The position numbers were made by a program, and so were the translations under genes. From Planctomycetota bacterium (GTDB lineage Bacteria > Planctomycetota > UBA1135 > GCA-002748355), in NCBI GenBank assembly GCA_020426005.1, contig JAGQQW010000007.1:1-61619 (forward strand): DNA of 61,619 nucleotides, given 5' to 3'. The notes beneath the pieces are model-generated. The model searched no databases. It was given only the letters and a program-made list of their open reading frames with translations, and was not told where the DNA came from. Of the stretch, positions 28,201-36,248 are shown piece by piece; position 1 is the stretch's first letter, and the number at the start of each line of letters is the position of its first letter.

Positions 28201-28423
28201 TGGCGGTGTGCACGACCTCGTGATGAATCCATCGGGAACTCGCCTGTTCAGTGCAGGGGCGGGCGACTTCAGCGTTCGGATCTGGAATCCCGAGAACTTC
28301 GAGCTGCTGTTCACGATTCGTGGACACGGCTCCGCGATTCTCGATCTCGCGATCGACACCGAAGGGCATCGAATCGCGACCGGCGACATGCGCGGACTGG
28401 TCCGCGTCGTGTCGGATCATTGA
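25202..28423 (+). CDS. Membrane Ser/Thr protein kinase with C-terminal WD40 repeats
   Basis: This 1073-residue kinase resembles the large planctomycete Hanks-type kinases. Kinase motifs are the glycine loop GRGGMGVV (77-84), Lys99 in VALKL, the catalytic loop HRDVKPSN (223-230), DFG (243-245) and an MPPE P+1 region. A single membrane helix follows at about 389-408 (SVAVLLGFFLLVVAPLVTIS). The rest, about 480-1073, is a row of WD40-type blades (for example FVSASWDKTVTLWN and LFSAGAGDFSVRIWN), placed outside the cytoplasm if the kinase is inside. An N-terminal ~65-residue helical segment precedes the kinase. It converges on the ECF sigma gene at 28444-29043; in this phylum such sigma factors are often paired with kinases, so a signalling link is inferred. 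Confidence 0.88.
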   Translation: MGSRDEQIDSILERCFATDPARFEAEIRAACSAHPELATAIEARLEKLRRIGFLEAHEPRGIDVLQIEDFTLREALGRGGMGVVHRATQTSLGRDVALKLIRPEFLFFEGAHQRFHREIVAISKLQHRNIVPVLASGEASGTPWFAMELLRGASLRDLLDELAKQPPQDTTAADYGTALLRRAHATDEVRDDAFTGTRIQCAIRIVRDVANALEHAHGRGVIHRDVKPSNISVEPDGTIRLFDFGLARSGDIDARMTQDPGTLGSLHYMPPEALRGEIAAPERGDVWALGVILYELLTHRRPFESKDRESLRESILAATPSRPREYDRAIPVDVETVCATALEPSEARRYASARDFARDLDHLLAHRPIEARPPGRALRLRRWIQRHPTMSVAVLLGFFLLVVAPLVTISQVLRERNAAIAERDRADRIGYSAGLLAADTSTRNSEISVAKAFLSGCAEELRDFEWRHLSTLVDSRSSRLAIPARAFDLRAVDDRTVAFVDGGNTIRLVGVPNIEVRSELQIENASLTAISSVPDEHGGIDVIVGDSQGTIHVVPRTLAGSSRSTIRTGSTPIRAIITDPKSSSRIGILAATLLDDFGPDGSTLHVFERDGARWSPVVSRQFAGAAARSVVFDPDHDRLYFDRGNDILQWDYRTNGAPRLLSRSSHRIKALAVLPRERRLLVARQAATILAIDLEQPDDVRSLTSHDAQVVDLCVDDDGRSFVSASWDKTVTLWNDQSDATPRRLRGSDESLDTAALCGAFVVATSSRIVAGEGEPELHVWRRSAAPRATFTLARPVARLAFDAQRSTLYAGGYDGLIRAFDIDENRLRFVLSHGRPPTALLVVGETLHAVDANGTWTTWKNGAETRRLQQGHAITALVHSTTTGDHGSFLAGTSDGRVIEFDPDGNPVRSIELGTSLVRCIVLSPNRDMFCATDDAGDVHLIANDTLERKLSFRALEARAFAAAWSSDGSRLFVAGKDRRIVCHSAQDGKRLGVLHGHDGGVHDLVMNPSGTRLFSAGAGDFSVRIWNPENFELLFTIRGHGSAILDLAIDTEGHRIATGDMRGLVRVVSDH

Positions 28424-28446
28424 CGGCTTGCCGGCAAACGCCGTCA
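28421..28446. terminator. Palindromic hairpin shared by two converging stop codons
   Basis: TGACGGC (28421-28427) and GCCGTCA (28440-28446) are perfect complements with a 12-base loop that itself contains TTGCCGGCAA. The arms include the TGA stops of the kinase gene (plus) and the sigma gene (minus). There is no T-run, so it may act as a bidirectional transcript end by hairpin only. Confidence 0.45.
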
Positions 28447-29043
28447 GTCGGACAAGATCGATGACAGTTTGACGAGCGCACGCGCGAGCATCATGCGCAC
28501 GGCGTCCTCCCCACGATCGGTGAGTTCCGCGATCTCGCGGTTCGTGTAGCCGTAGATCCGCGACATCGTGAGAAGTTCACGATAGTGCTCCGGGAGCGCT
28601 TCGAACGCAGCATGGACACGCTCGATCTCCTCGTGCACGGCAGCGTCACGACTCGGCGTGAAGAGCGTACCGATCCGCTCTTCGATCGAGGCATCCGAGC
28701 TGATCGACGACGCCGACAGGCTCTGCTCGCGATCGACGCTTCGACGCTGGGCATGCCAGTATCTCGCGCGATCTTGGACCTTTCGCAACGCGAGCGTGAA
28801 CAACCAGTGCCGGAACGCGGCTTCACTGCGATACTCGAAGGCATCCGCTTCGACGAGACACTCACGACACACGGACTGGACGAAGTCCGAAACGGAGTCC
28901 TTGGCGAGAGCCCGATCGCTCAGCCGCAGACGCAAGAATGCTCGCAGGCGCGGAAGATGCCTGGCCAGCAGCTGCGTGACGGCCTGCTCGTCGCCTCGCG
29001 AAGCCTCACGGACCAACTTCGAACCCTCGTCCCAATCTGCCAC
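28444..29043 (-). CDS. ECF-type RNA polymerase sigma factor
   Basis: About 199 residues from a GTG at 29043. Region 2 is visible (ASRGDEQAVTQLLARHLPRL to the aromatic RHWLFTLALRKVQDRARYW), and region 4 with its helix-turn-helix (LPEHYRELLTMSRIYGYTNR, then EIAELTDRGEDAVRMML). The spacing is that of an ECF factor with regions 2 and 4 only. The start is uncertain: the frame stays open upstream but would run into the diverging glycosyltransferase gene at 29204, and no strong Shine-Dalgarno is seen. It ends beside the WD40 kinase gene, and the two probably form a signalling pair, though they converge rather than share an operon. Confidence 0.82.
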   Translation of the reverse strand: MADWDEGSKLVREASRGDEQAVTQLLARHLPRLRAFLRLRLSDRALAKDSVSDFVQSVCRECLVEADAFEYRSEAAFRHWLFTLALRKVQDRARYWHAQRRSVDREQSLSASSISSDASIEERIGTLFTPSRDAAVHEEIERVHAAFEALPEHYRELLTMSRIYGYTNREIAELTDRGEDAVRMMLARALVKLSSILSD

Positions 29044-29203
29044 GTGTGGATGATCCCAGCGAACGGTCCCGATGACAACTCCGCCACGAGCACCGAGGGC
29101 ACCAAGCTCCCTTGTCACCGAACTGGAAGTCGACAGGACCAGGAGGATCCAGCTCACGACCCCGATCCGTCGAAGAACACGACATGCGTACTCTGGAGGA
29201 AGC

Positions 29204-30427
29204 ATGACATCCATCGGAACCGCGAGTGTTCTCGAATCGGCGATCGATGTCACGAAGCTCGACGACGGGCGCCCGTTCGTCTGCTTCTGTGGGCAGGATT
29301 GGTACTACCACAACCGGGCCCACAGCGACTTCCAGCTGATGACGCGCCTCGCACGCACGCGCAAGGTCCTGCTCATCAACAGTATCGGGATGCGCATGCC
29401 GACCCCGGGGAAGAGCGCGGCGTTCTGGTCTCGGGTCCGGCGCAAGGTCGCGAGCATGACGAAAGGGCTCGCTCGCCCCGTCGAGGACTTGCCCGACTAT
29501 TGGGTCCTGAGTCCCGTGTTGTTTCCGATGTACGGCAGCGCGATCGGTCGACTCACCAACGCGCGACTCGTCGAACTCCAGGTTCGCCGCGCGATCAAGC
29601 GTGCCGGCATCCGAGACCCACACGTCTTCGTCACCGTGCCGACCGCGTTGCAGATCGCGAACAAGCTCGACAAGGCGTCGCTGATCTACAATCGCTCCGA
29701 CAAGCACTCGGCGTTCGGCGAAGCGGATACCGGCCTGATCGAAGGCCTCGAAGACACGCTCCTCGAGACGGCTGACCTCTCGCTCTACGTCAGCCGAGAA
29801 CTGATGCGCGAGGAGACCGAGAAGCGCCGGGGCAAGTCGCTCTTCTTGGACCACGGTGTCGACCTCGAAGTGTTCCAGCGCGTGCCGGAAGAGCTGCAGC
29901 CCGAGGAGCTCCGCCGTATTCCACACCCGCGCATCGGCTTCTTCGGCGGGCTCGACGACTACACGGTGGATTTCGACCTGCTCGAGAAGCTCGCTCGCGA
30001 GCTCCCGAACGTGTCGCTCGTTCTCGTCGGTCGTGCGATGTGTTCGATGGAACGATTCGCACGCTACGACAACGTGCACTGGGTCGACTTCAAGTCGTAC
30101 GAAGAGATCCCTGCATGGGGATCGGGCTTCGATGTCGCGCTGATGCCGTGGCAACGCAACGAGTGGATCCGCCACTGCAATCCGATCAAGCTCAAGGAAT
30201 ACCTCGCGCTGGGGCTCGACATCGTCAGCACCGACTTCCCCGAGATCGAGCACTACGCGGACTGCGTACGCATCGGGCGTGATGACGACGAGTTCTTGCA
30301 GCACGTGAAACTCAGCCTCGAAAACGGTCCGCTCCACACAAAAGAGGCGCAGCGACAACGAGTCGACACGTCGACGTGGGACTCGCGCACGACCGAACTG
30401 ATCGAAGCCGTCTCGCGACTCTCGTAG
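29204..30427 (+). CDS. Family 4-like (GT-B) glycosyltransferase
   Basis: A 407-residue protein with a GT-B layout. The N-terminal half has PFVCFCGQDWYYHNRAHSDF and a Rossmann-like series ending LIYNRSDKHSAFG. The C-terminal half begins RIGFFGGLDDYTVDFDLL and carries LVLVGRA, then IPAWGSGFDVALMPWQRNEW and CNPIKLKEYLALGLDIVSTD. The Lys-Leu-x-Glu-Tyr element matches the nucleotide-sugar-binding E-x7-E region of GT4 enzymes of the teichuronic acid/WcaI type. GGAGGA sits just before the ATG. It diverges from the ECF sigma gene and converges on the radical SAM gene. The donor and acceptor sugars are unknown. Confidence 0.8.
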   Translation: MTSIGTASVLESAIDVTKLDDGRPFVCFCGQDWYYHNRAHSDFQLMTRLARTRKVLLINSIGMRMPTPGKSAAFWSRVRRKVASMTKGLARPVEDLPDYWVLSPVLFPMYGSAIGRLTNARLVELQVRRAIKRAGIRDPHVFVTVPTALQIANKLDKASLIYNRSDKHSAFGEADTGLIEGLEDTLLETADLSLYVSRELMREETEKRRGKSLFLDHGVDLEVFQRVPEELQPEELRRIPHPRIGFFGGLDDYTVDFDLLEKLARELPNVSLVLVGRAMCSMERFARYDNVHWVDFKSYEEIPAWGSGFDVALMPWQRNEWIRHCNPIKLKEYLALGLDIVSTDFPEIEHYADCVRIGRDDDEFLQHVKLSLENGPLHTKEAQRQRVDTSTWDSRTTELIEAVSRLS

Positions 30428-30445
30428 CCACGCAATCGATCCGGC

Positions 30446-31957
30446 TCAGGGCACGAACGTCGTTGCCAACCGGTTGCCGATGCGCGACGCGAATCGGCGC
30501 TCGGCAGCGATACCGAGCCGAATGTCGAAACGAGTCCGCATGCGTGCCAGTCGCCGAAGTCCGGATGCCGCGATCCGTGACAGGGAACCACGCACGGGTG
30601 TGACAGGCGCGTGGAACGCGAGCGGCAGAACGTACTCCGTCAAATCGCGGATCCAGCGCTCTTCGGTCGGCTCGAGCCACGGCAAGGCGCGCAGGCCTGC
30701 AGCGAGTCCGAATCGGTAATCGTGAAGCTCCTGGAGCGTTCTCGGGAAGTTCGGAACCTGCGTCAAGACGCTGCTGCCCGTCGTCGTCGAGGGGATGATT
30801 TGATACGCACGAAAGTGCAGATGCGCCCGTCGATCCGCGCGGACGATCGCCGCGCCGAGCTTCAACGTCGCGTAGCGATCCTCTCGGGTTTCCTCCGGCA
30901 CACCGAACAGCAAGTTGTGCGTCGTGCGTATTCCCGCATTCCGAAGTCGACGCACGAGCGGAAGAACGTCGGCGACGCGATGCCTCTTTCGCATCGTGAC
31001 GAGTAGCCGGTCCGACCCGGATTCGGTGCCGATCTCGATTCGATGGCAGCCGCTACGCGCGAGCAGTTCCATCTCGTCGTCGCTCAGCCGCATCAAGTCA
31101 CACACGGACCCGAGCGCGAACCATCTGAGGTCGAGACCTCGCTCGAGAAACTGCTCGGCGACGGCCACGGCACGCCTGTGATCGACGAAGAAGTCGAGCT
31201 CACCGATCGCGATCTGGCGAACCCGCCCGCGCCGCATCGTCATCTCGACGGCATCGACGACGCTCGACGCGGGGAAGACGCCGTACGGCGTGTTCTCGTC
31301 GAAGCAGAAGTGGCAGCGCTTGGCACAGCCCGAACCGGTGTGGACCTGGAGAGCTGGCTCGTCATTGTCGAACGTCGCTGGTTCGGGTCCCGCGTAGCGA
31401 GCCAGGTCGAGTTCGGCGAGCACGCCGTTCCAAGCAGGATCGAAAGCGCGGCGACGCGGTGCATCCGTTCGCACGACGCGTTTTCCTTCGAGGAGCGTGA
31501 GTCCACCGACAGTGTCCAGCGGGGCTCCTGAGGCGACGGCATCCACGACATCAGGCAGCACGAGTTCTCCAGGCCCATGCACCACCGCTCGAATCCGCCG
31601 ATCAAGGTCCAACTCGCCTGCGTCAAGGAGTCCGAAGAACCCACCCCCGACGACGACGGGCGTGCCCTCGGGCACGACATCGAGCATCGCACGCAACCCT
31701 TCGATCTGGAGCGCCGGGTACATTTCACCCGCCCAGATGACGACCAGCGCAGCATCGCCCAAAAATTCCTGCCACGATTCGTCCGGCCTCCCATCGTGCC
31801 CTTCCTCCAAGAACGTCACGCCGTATCCCGCCGCGCGCAGCGCTCCCAGGATCGGCATGAGGTGGTGGGAAAAACGCTGCTGTTGGATCTTCGGCGGCAA
31901 CCAGCGTGGAACGAAGACGACGACGCGCGGAGCGTGGGACGCACCGAGTTGCTGCAT
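30446..31957 (-). CDS. B12-binding-type radical SAM protein
   Basis: The 503-residue protein has an N-terminal cobalamin-binding-like Rossmann domain (about 10-170; PVVVGGGFFGLLDAGEL) and a radical SAM domain whose cluster motif is CAKRCHFCFDEN, a CxxxCxxC. ALGSVCDLMRLSDDEMELL and IEIGTESGSDRLL follow, as usual for class B radical SAM enzymes. The C-terminal ~150 residues are specific to this protein. Family members methylate or rearrange unactivated carbons in lipids, hopanoids or natural products; the substrate here is unknown. The ATG at 31957 begins just ahead of the Rossmann fold. It converges on the GT4 gene and diverges from the RNA methyltransferase gene. Confidence 0.82.
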   Translation of the reverse strand: MQQLGASHAPRVVVFVPRWLPPKIQQQRFSHHLMPILGALRAAGYGVTFLEEGHDGRPDESWQEFLGDAALVVIWAGEMYPALQIEGLRAMLDVVPEGTPVVVGGGFFGLLDAGELDLDRRIRAVVHGPGELVLPDVVDAVASGAPLDTVGGLTLLEGKRVVRTDAPRRRAFDPAWNGVLAELDLARYAGPEPATFDNDEPALQVHTGSGCAKRCHFCFDENTPYGVFPASSVVDAVEMTMRRGRVRQIAIGELDFFVDHRRAVAVAEQFLERGLDLRWFALGSVCDLMRLSDDEMELLARSGCHRIEIGTESGSDRLLVTMRKRHRVADVLPLVRRLRNAGIRTTHNLLFGVPEETREDRYATLKLGAAIVRADRRAHLHFRAYQIIPSTTTGSSVLTQVPNFPRTLQELHDYRFGLAAGLRALPWLEPTEERWIRDLTEYVLPLAFHAPVTPVRGSLSRIAASGLRRLARMRTRFDIRLGIAAERRFASRIGNRLATTFVP

Positions 31958-32030
31958 GACGAAAGCCTGTAGGACCAAGGACCGGGCAAAGGGTGGGCTT
32001 CGCCCCGAGACCGTATGGTTAAATCCACAC

Positions 32031-32828
32031 GTGCCGCGAATTCGTGACGAAGAAAACGCGAAATCTTCTGCACGACGGGTCCACGCGCCGCGTGTCGTGC
32101 TCGCGAGGCCGCAGCTGGGCGAGAACATCGGCTTCGTCGTGCGATTGCTGTCGAACCATGACTTCGACGATCTCGTCCTCGTGTCACCGAGGCCCGGCTT
32201 CGAAGTCGGTGCGGAAAAGACCGCTTCGATGTGCAGAGGACTCCTCGACGAGGCGAACGTTCTTTCGAGCCTCGACGAAGCCCTCGCGGGCCGCGACGTC
32301 GTCGTCGGCTTCACGGCGCGCCATGGCCGAGAGCGCCCGGTCGATCGCGTCGAACGACTTCACGAAATCGTCGCCGGTGCCAACGCACCAGCACTCGTCT
32401 TCGGCAACGAAGAGAGCGGCCTCGACGGAAGCGAAGCGGCGCAATGCACACACCTCGTCACGATCGAACGGGATGGACTCTCGTCGCTCAACCTATCGCA
32501 TGCCGTCGCGATCGCGCTCCATGAAGCCACGAGGCACGACGAGCGTCGCATCGACCGTCCTGCAAACGCACCGAGTTTGACGACTCTCGAAGAACGACAG
32601 CGCCTCGAAGAGCGCGCGCGCGCGATCTTGGAGCGATTCGAGTTCCGCCTGGACGATCCGCATATCGATGGTGCCTTTGCCCGGCTCGTGCACGCTCGCG
32701 GCATCGAGCGGCGCGACGCACGGACCCTGCTGCGATTCGTTCGCCACTTCGAGTGGTGGCTCGACGAACGCGTTAGAGAGCAGCGCGTTCAAGAGCAGCG
32801 CGAACCAGAGCAGCGCGATCGAGGGTGA
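32031..32828 (+). CDS. SpoU/TrmJ-like RNA 2'-O-methyltransferase
   Basis: The ~265-residue protein from a GTG at 32031 is a SPOUT-class methyltransferase. All three motifs are visible: motif 1 ENIGFVVRLLSNHDFDDLVL, motif 2 APALVFGNEESGLDG, and motif 3 LSSLNLSHAVAIALHE, which form the knotted SAM site. Order and spacing match TrmJ, which methylates tRNA position 32, but the C-terminal part is short and charged (many Arg/Glu/Gln), so rRNA or another tRNA position is possible. An upstream in-frame extension runs antisense to the radical SAM gene and has no family resemblance, which favours this GTG. Confidence 0.85.
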   Translation: MPRIRDEENAKSSARRVHAPRVVLARPQLGENIGFVVRLLSNHDFDDLVLVSPRPGFEVGAEKTASMCRGLLDEANVLSSLDEALAGRDVVVGFTARHGRERPVDRVERLHEIVAGANAPALVFGNEESGLDGSEAAQCTHLVTIERDGLSSLNLSHAVAIALHEATRHDERRIDRPANAPSLTTLEERQRLEERARAILERFEFRLDDPHIDGAFARLVHARGIERRDARTLLRFVRHFEWWLDERVREQRVQEQREPEQRDRG

Positions 32829-32830
32829 TT

Positions 32831-33595
32831 TCAGGCCGCCGAACGACCGAGCACGTGCCACGACGCGAGCACGACTTCGGCGAACCAATGCTCGTAGATC
32901 GGCAAGGGTTCCTTGATCACTTCGCGGAGCGTGCCCCGATCTCCCGCATGCACGAGAAAGGTCGGATAGCCCGACGATTCGAGCACTTGACTCGCGACGA
33001 GACAGGCGATCGGAAGATTGAAGTCGACGAACGGTGACAACTCGACGAAGGCGCGACATACCGCCGCTGCGCTGCGCACGGGATGGGACGGACCGGCATC
33101 CATGGTGCCGTGCACGTGTCGCCAGGCGCTCTCGACCGAGAACTGATCCAGCACCTCTGCGGCACGGTCGACCGGGACGTAGTCGACGCCTTCGATTGCA
33201 TCCCACGGCAGATCCGTGCGCGGGAGATTCCGCACACACGAGCCGGCGTCTCCGAGCGCTTCGATCAGATCTTGCACCGTTTGCCGCGTCGGAAGCCGCC
33301 CGAAGTCGGCCGCGCGATCGATCGCATCGATCGCGCGACGGAAGCCTCGAATCCAAGCAGATTCGACGTGCTCCGGGCGGAAGCGCCCGGGGCGCTGTTC
33401 GAGAACAGCCAGGACGTCGTTCTCGGTCACGCGCAGGCCTCGCAGGCCGAGCAACCCGAGGATCCAACGCGCGTCGCGTGAGGTGCGACGACTCGCATCG
33501 CGAAGTACGGGCCCACCACCCTCGAGAATCGCTTCCGCAAGGCATACATCGAGTTCGGTCGCAGCCTCGGGGATCCAACGCGACATGGGTACCAT
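32831..33595 (-). CDS. Fic-fold protein with degenerate active site
   Basis: The 254-residue protein resembles the Fic/DOC fold by pattern. HPVRSAAAVCRAFVELSPFV, then DFN and LESSGYPTFLV, matches the usual HP-x2-AA...F...HPF-x2-GN-GR...GYP layout. The catalytic motif itself is ruined: His is Ser, the first Gly is Phe, the second Gly is Leu and Arg is Pro (SPFVDFNLP). AMPylation is therefore not expected. The N-terminal ~100 residues are helical. The gene ends two bases after the RNA methyltransferase gene on the opposite strand. ATGs at 33595 and 33586 are both possible, with no strong Shine-Dalgarno. The assignment rests on motif order only. Confidence 0.5.
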   Translation of the reverse strand: MVPMSRWIPEAATELDVCLAEAILEGGGPVLRDASRRTSRDARWILGLLGLRGLRVTENDVLAVLEQRPGRFRPEHVESAWIRGFRRAIDAIDRAADFGRLPTRQTVQDLIEALGDAGSCVRNLPRTDLPWDAIEGVDYVPVDRAAEVLDQFSVESAWRHVHGTMDAGPSHPVRSAAAVCRAFVELSPFVDFNLPIACLVASQVLESSGYPTFLVHAGDRGTLREVIKEPLPIYEHWFAEVVLASWHVLGRSAA

Positions 33596-33695
33596 GTCGG
33601 CACACGGCTTGCTCGAACTGCAGTGCAGAGCCCTTGCGGCCGCGACAAGCAAGTGTCCCGCGTCAGCACTGGACGATTGTAGAAAGAACCGACAC

Positions 33696-36239
33696 ATGGC
33701 CGCCTCCGACACCTTCCCGAACTCACCGACCGCCACAGCACCCAAGAAGCGTGGAGGCCGCCTCAAGCGCTGGCTGCTCACGATTCTCGTCGTGGTCGTC
33801 GCGATCCTCGCGCTCGGGTACTTCCTCGCGCCCGTCGTCGTTCGTTCGAACTGGATCCGCGGCAAGATCGTGACCAACGTCCAGGACAACCTCGATGCGA
33901 AGGTCACGATCGATTCGATCGACTTCTCGTGGGGCGATGGCATCGTCCTGACCGGGCTATCCGTCGCGAACCCGACAGGCTTCCCCGATGGCCCCGCATT
34001 GAAGGTCGGTCGCATCGACGCGGGCCTGTCGTGGAAGTCACTGCTGACGGGCCGCATCTCCGTGCAAGCCGCCGTCCAAAAGCCCGAGGTGTTCGTCCAC
34101 GTGCTCGAGGACGGTCGCATCAATCTCATCGAGCTGCAGAAGGACAAGGCAGCGAAGACCGGCGACGCGGGTGGTTCGAGCAAGAAACCAGACAAGAAGT
34201 CGGACGAGCGCGACTTCGACTATCGCGTTCGCTTCGAAGTCGATGGCGGCCTCGTCCAGGTCCATGATGCGTCGCGCGGCATCGACGAACGGATCCAGAA
34301 CATCCGGCTGGCTCTCGCCAACTCCGACTTCGGGAGTCCGGTCGGCATGTCGTTCGACGCCGAACTCGCCGGCAAGGACGGAACGGCAAAAGGTACGCTC
34401 ACCGCACGAGCTCAGGCAGATCCTCGGAACGCGCAGCCACTGGACTTCTTCTCGTTCGAGACGAGCGGCTTCGAACTCGGCGACTACGCGGCCCTCGTTG
34501 CCGCGTTCGTCGAAGGCGAGAAGTTCGAGTCCCTACGCGGACACGTTCGCGGCAAACTCGCTGCGAAGCCGGTCGAGCAGAATGGAGCGCGACAGGATGA
34601 GTTCGCGATCACTGGCGATCTCATCGTGAGCAACCTCGATGTTCGCGGTGGACCCTTCGGCGAAGGGCGCGGCATCGTCAGCAAAGCTTGGACGATCCGA
34701 CCGAATCTTCGGTTCAACCCCGAGAAGAAGACCGGCAGCTTCGACGGAACCGACGTCGACCTCGGCTTCGCGACGATGCGTGCCCTTCCCGCAACCGAGG
34801 CGGACAAGGTGCTCGGCGATAGTGCAACACCGAGCGGCGCCGTCGGCCTCGTCATCGATGTCGATCTCGCGAAGCTCGGCGAGCAGCCACTCCTGCCGAA
34901 GGGGACGTACGCCGGAACGTTGCAGATGAAGCTCTCCGGAGTTCCCCCGACCGGCGAGGGCGCGACGACGTTGCCGTTCGGACTCGTCGTCGATGCCAGC
35001 GACGTGCGGGTTCGCGGCGACTTCCTGAAAGAACCGCTCGCGATCGCGGACCCCGTACGACTCGAAAGTCGTGGCAAGCTCGTGTTCGGAGACGGTCTGC
35101 CGACAACGGACGCGACGTTCGGCGTTCGCGGAGCAGGACTGGACGGCGGCGGGTCGTTCGGCATGTCGCAGGATGGCGCGTATTCGGCCAAGGCCGGGAT
35201 CGACGTGGTCTCGGGTCCGCTGGTCGCGTTGCTCGGCGGTTTCTTCCCCACGGGACTCGGTCTCGAAGGGAAGGGCCGAATCGACGCGAATGTAAGCGGT
35301 CGCTTGCCGAGTGATGACCGCAGCGGCGGTCTTCTCGCCGAGGACTTGCCCGAAGTCGATGCCAAGCTCACGGTCCCGACGGTGACGTGGTTCGGCTCGC
35401 GACTCGCGGGGCTCACCAACGAGGTGCGACTCGCAGACGGCAAGCTCGACGTGACGACTCCGGGTGGCGCGATGCTCAACGCCGGCCCCCTGTCGATCGC
35501 ACTGCACGCCAAGGACCTCATGGGCGACGCGTCAACGCTCGCGTTCGATGTGTCTTGGAACGGTGGTCGAGCCAATGGCGGCATGGTGCCCGCGCTGCAG
35601 TATGCAGTCCCTCTCCTCGCGGGCTTGCCGACCAACGACCTCAAAGCGATCGCCGGCATCGCTTTCGACGCGACCACCGCGTTGAAGATCTCGGGCAACG
35701 GTCCGTTGCCGAAGAGTGCCGACGCCGTGATGGCAGCACTCGAGAAGTGGTCCGCGAGCGGCAATGTCGAACTGAGCGATGGCTCGTTCACGCCGAGCCC
35801 ACTCCTCACGGACGTGTTTCGATTCTTCGGTGATCAGAGCAAGATCGCGTTCTCGAACATCTCATCGAAGATCCGCGTGAAGGACGGCAAGGTGTGGACC
35901 GACGGCTTCGAACTCGGCGGCAAGGACGGCATCGTTCGGCTTCAGGGCAGCACGACGTTGAGTGGCAAGCTCGACGTCAAGCTCGACCTCACCGACGTGC
36001 TCTCCAAGCACAAGGATGGCCAGAAGATCCTCGCCGTGCTCGGCGGCAAGCTGTCGACCGATCTCGCCGGCACCCTGTGGTCGCCGAAGCTGGACCTCGG
36101 TGCGACGTTCGACAACGCGCTGAAGTCAGCGCTGAAGAACACTGTCGAGGACGCGACGAAGGGAGCGATCGACGACCTTCTGAAGGGGAAGAAGCCCGAC
36201 CTCGGCGACCTGTTCAAGAAGCTCGGCGGGAAGAAGTGA
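33696..36239 (+). CDS. AsmA-like envelope protein
   Basis: An 847-residue protein with a cytoplasmic N-terminus, one membrane helix (about 25-48: WLLTILVVVVAILALGYFLA), and a long beta-rich periplasmic part. The opening after the helix (VVVRSNWIRGKIVTNVQDNL, then DAKVTIDSIDFSWGDGIVLTG) is the classic AsmA start, and the C-terminal part (FGDQSKIAFSNISSKIRVKD, then GKVWTDGFELGG) matches the AsmA-like C-terminus. AsmA/TamB-type proteins are bridge-like grooves linked to lipid transport between membranes. The ATG at 33696 is chosen because the membrane helix follows directly. It diverges from the Fic-like gene and converges on the next gene. Confidence 0.88.
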   Translation: MAASDTFPNSPTATAPKKRGGRLKRWLLTILVVVVAILALGYFLAPVVVRSNWIRGKIVTNVQDNLDAKVTIDSIDFSWGDGIVLTGLSVANPTGFPDGPALKVGRIDAGLSWKSLLTGRISVQAAVQKPEVFVHVLEDGRINLIELQKDKAAKTGDAGGSSKKPDKKSDERDFDYRVRFEVDGGLVQVHDASRGIDERIQNIRLALANSDFGSPVGMSFDAELAGKDGTAKGTLTARAQADPRNAQPLDFFSFETSGFELGDYAALVAAFVEGEKFESLRGHVRGKLAAKPVEQNGARQDEFAITGDLIVSNLDVRGGPFGEGRGIVSKAWTIRPNLRFNPEKKTGSFDGTDVDLGFATMRALPATEADKVLGDSATPSGAVGLVIDVDLAKLGEQPLLPKGTYAGTLQMKLSGVPPTGEGATTLPFGLVVDASDVRVRGDFLKEPLAIADPVRLESRGKLVFGDGLPTTDATFGVRGAGLDGGGSFGMSQDGAYSAKAGIDVVSGPLVALLGGFFPTGLGLEGKGRIDANVSGRLPSDDRSGGLLAEDLPEVDAKLTVPTVTWFGSRLAGLTNEVRLADGKLDVTTPGGAMLNAGPLSIALHAKDLMGDASTLAFDVSWNGGRANGGMVPALQYAVPLLAGLPTNDLKAIAGIAFDATTALKISGNGPLPKSADAVMAALEKWSASGNVELSDGSFTPSPLLTDVFRFFGDQSKIAFSNISSKIRVKDGKVWTDGFELGGKDGIVRLQGSTTLSGKLDVKLDLTDVLSKHKDGQKILAVLGGKLSTDLAGTLWSPKLDLGATFDNALKSALKNTVEDATKGAIDDLLKGKKPDLGDLFKKLGGKK

Positions 36240-36248
36240 CAGAAGCGA

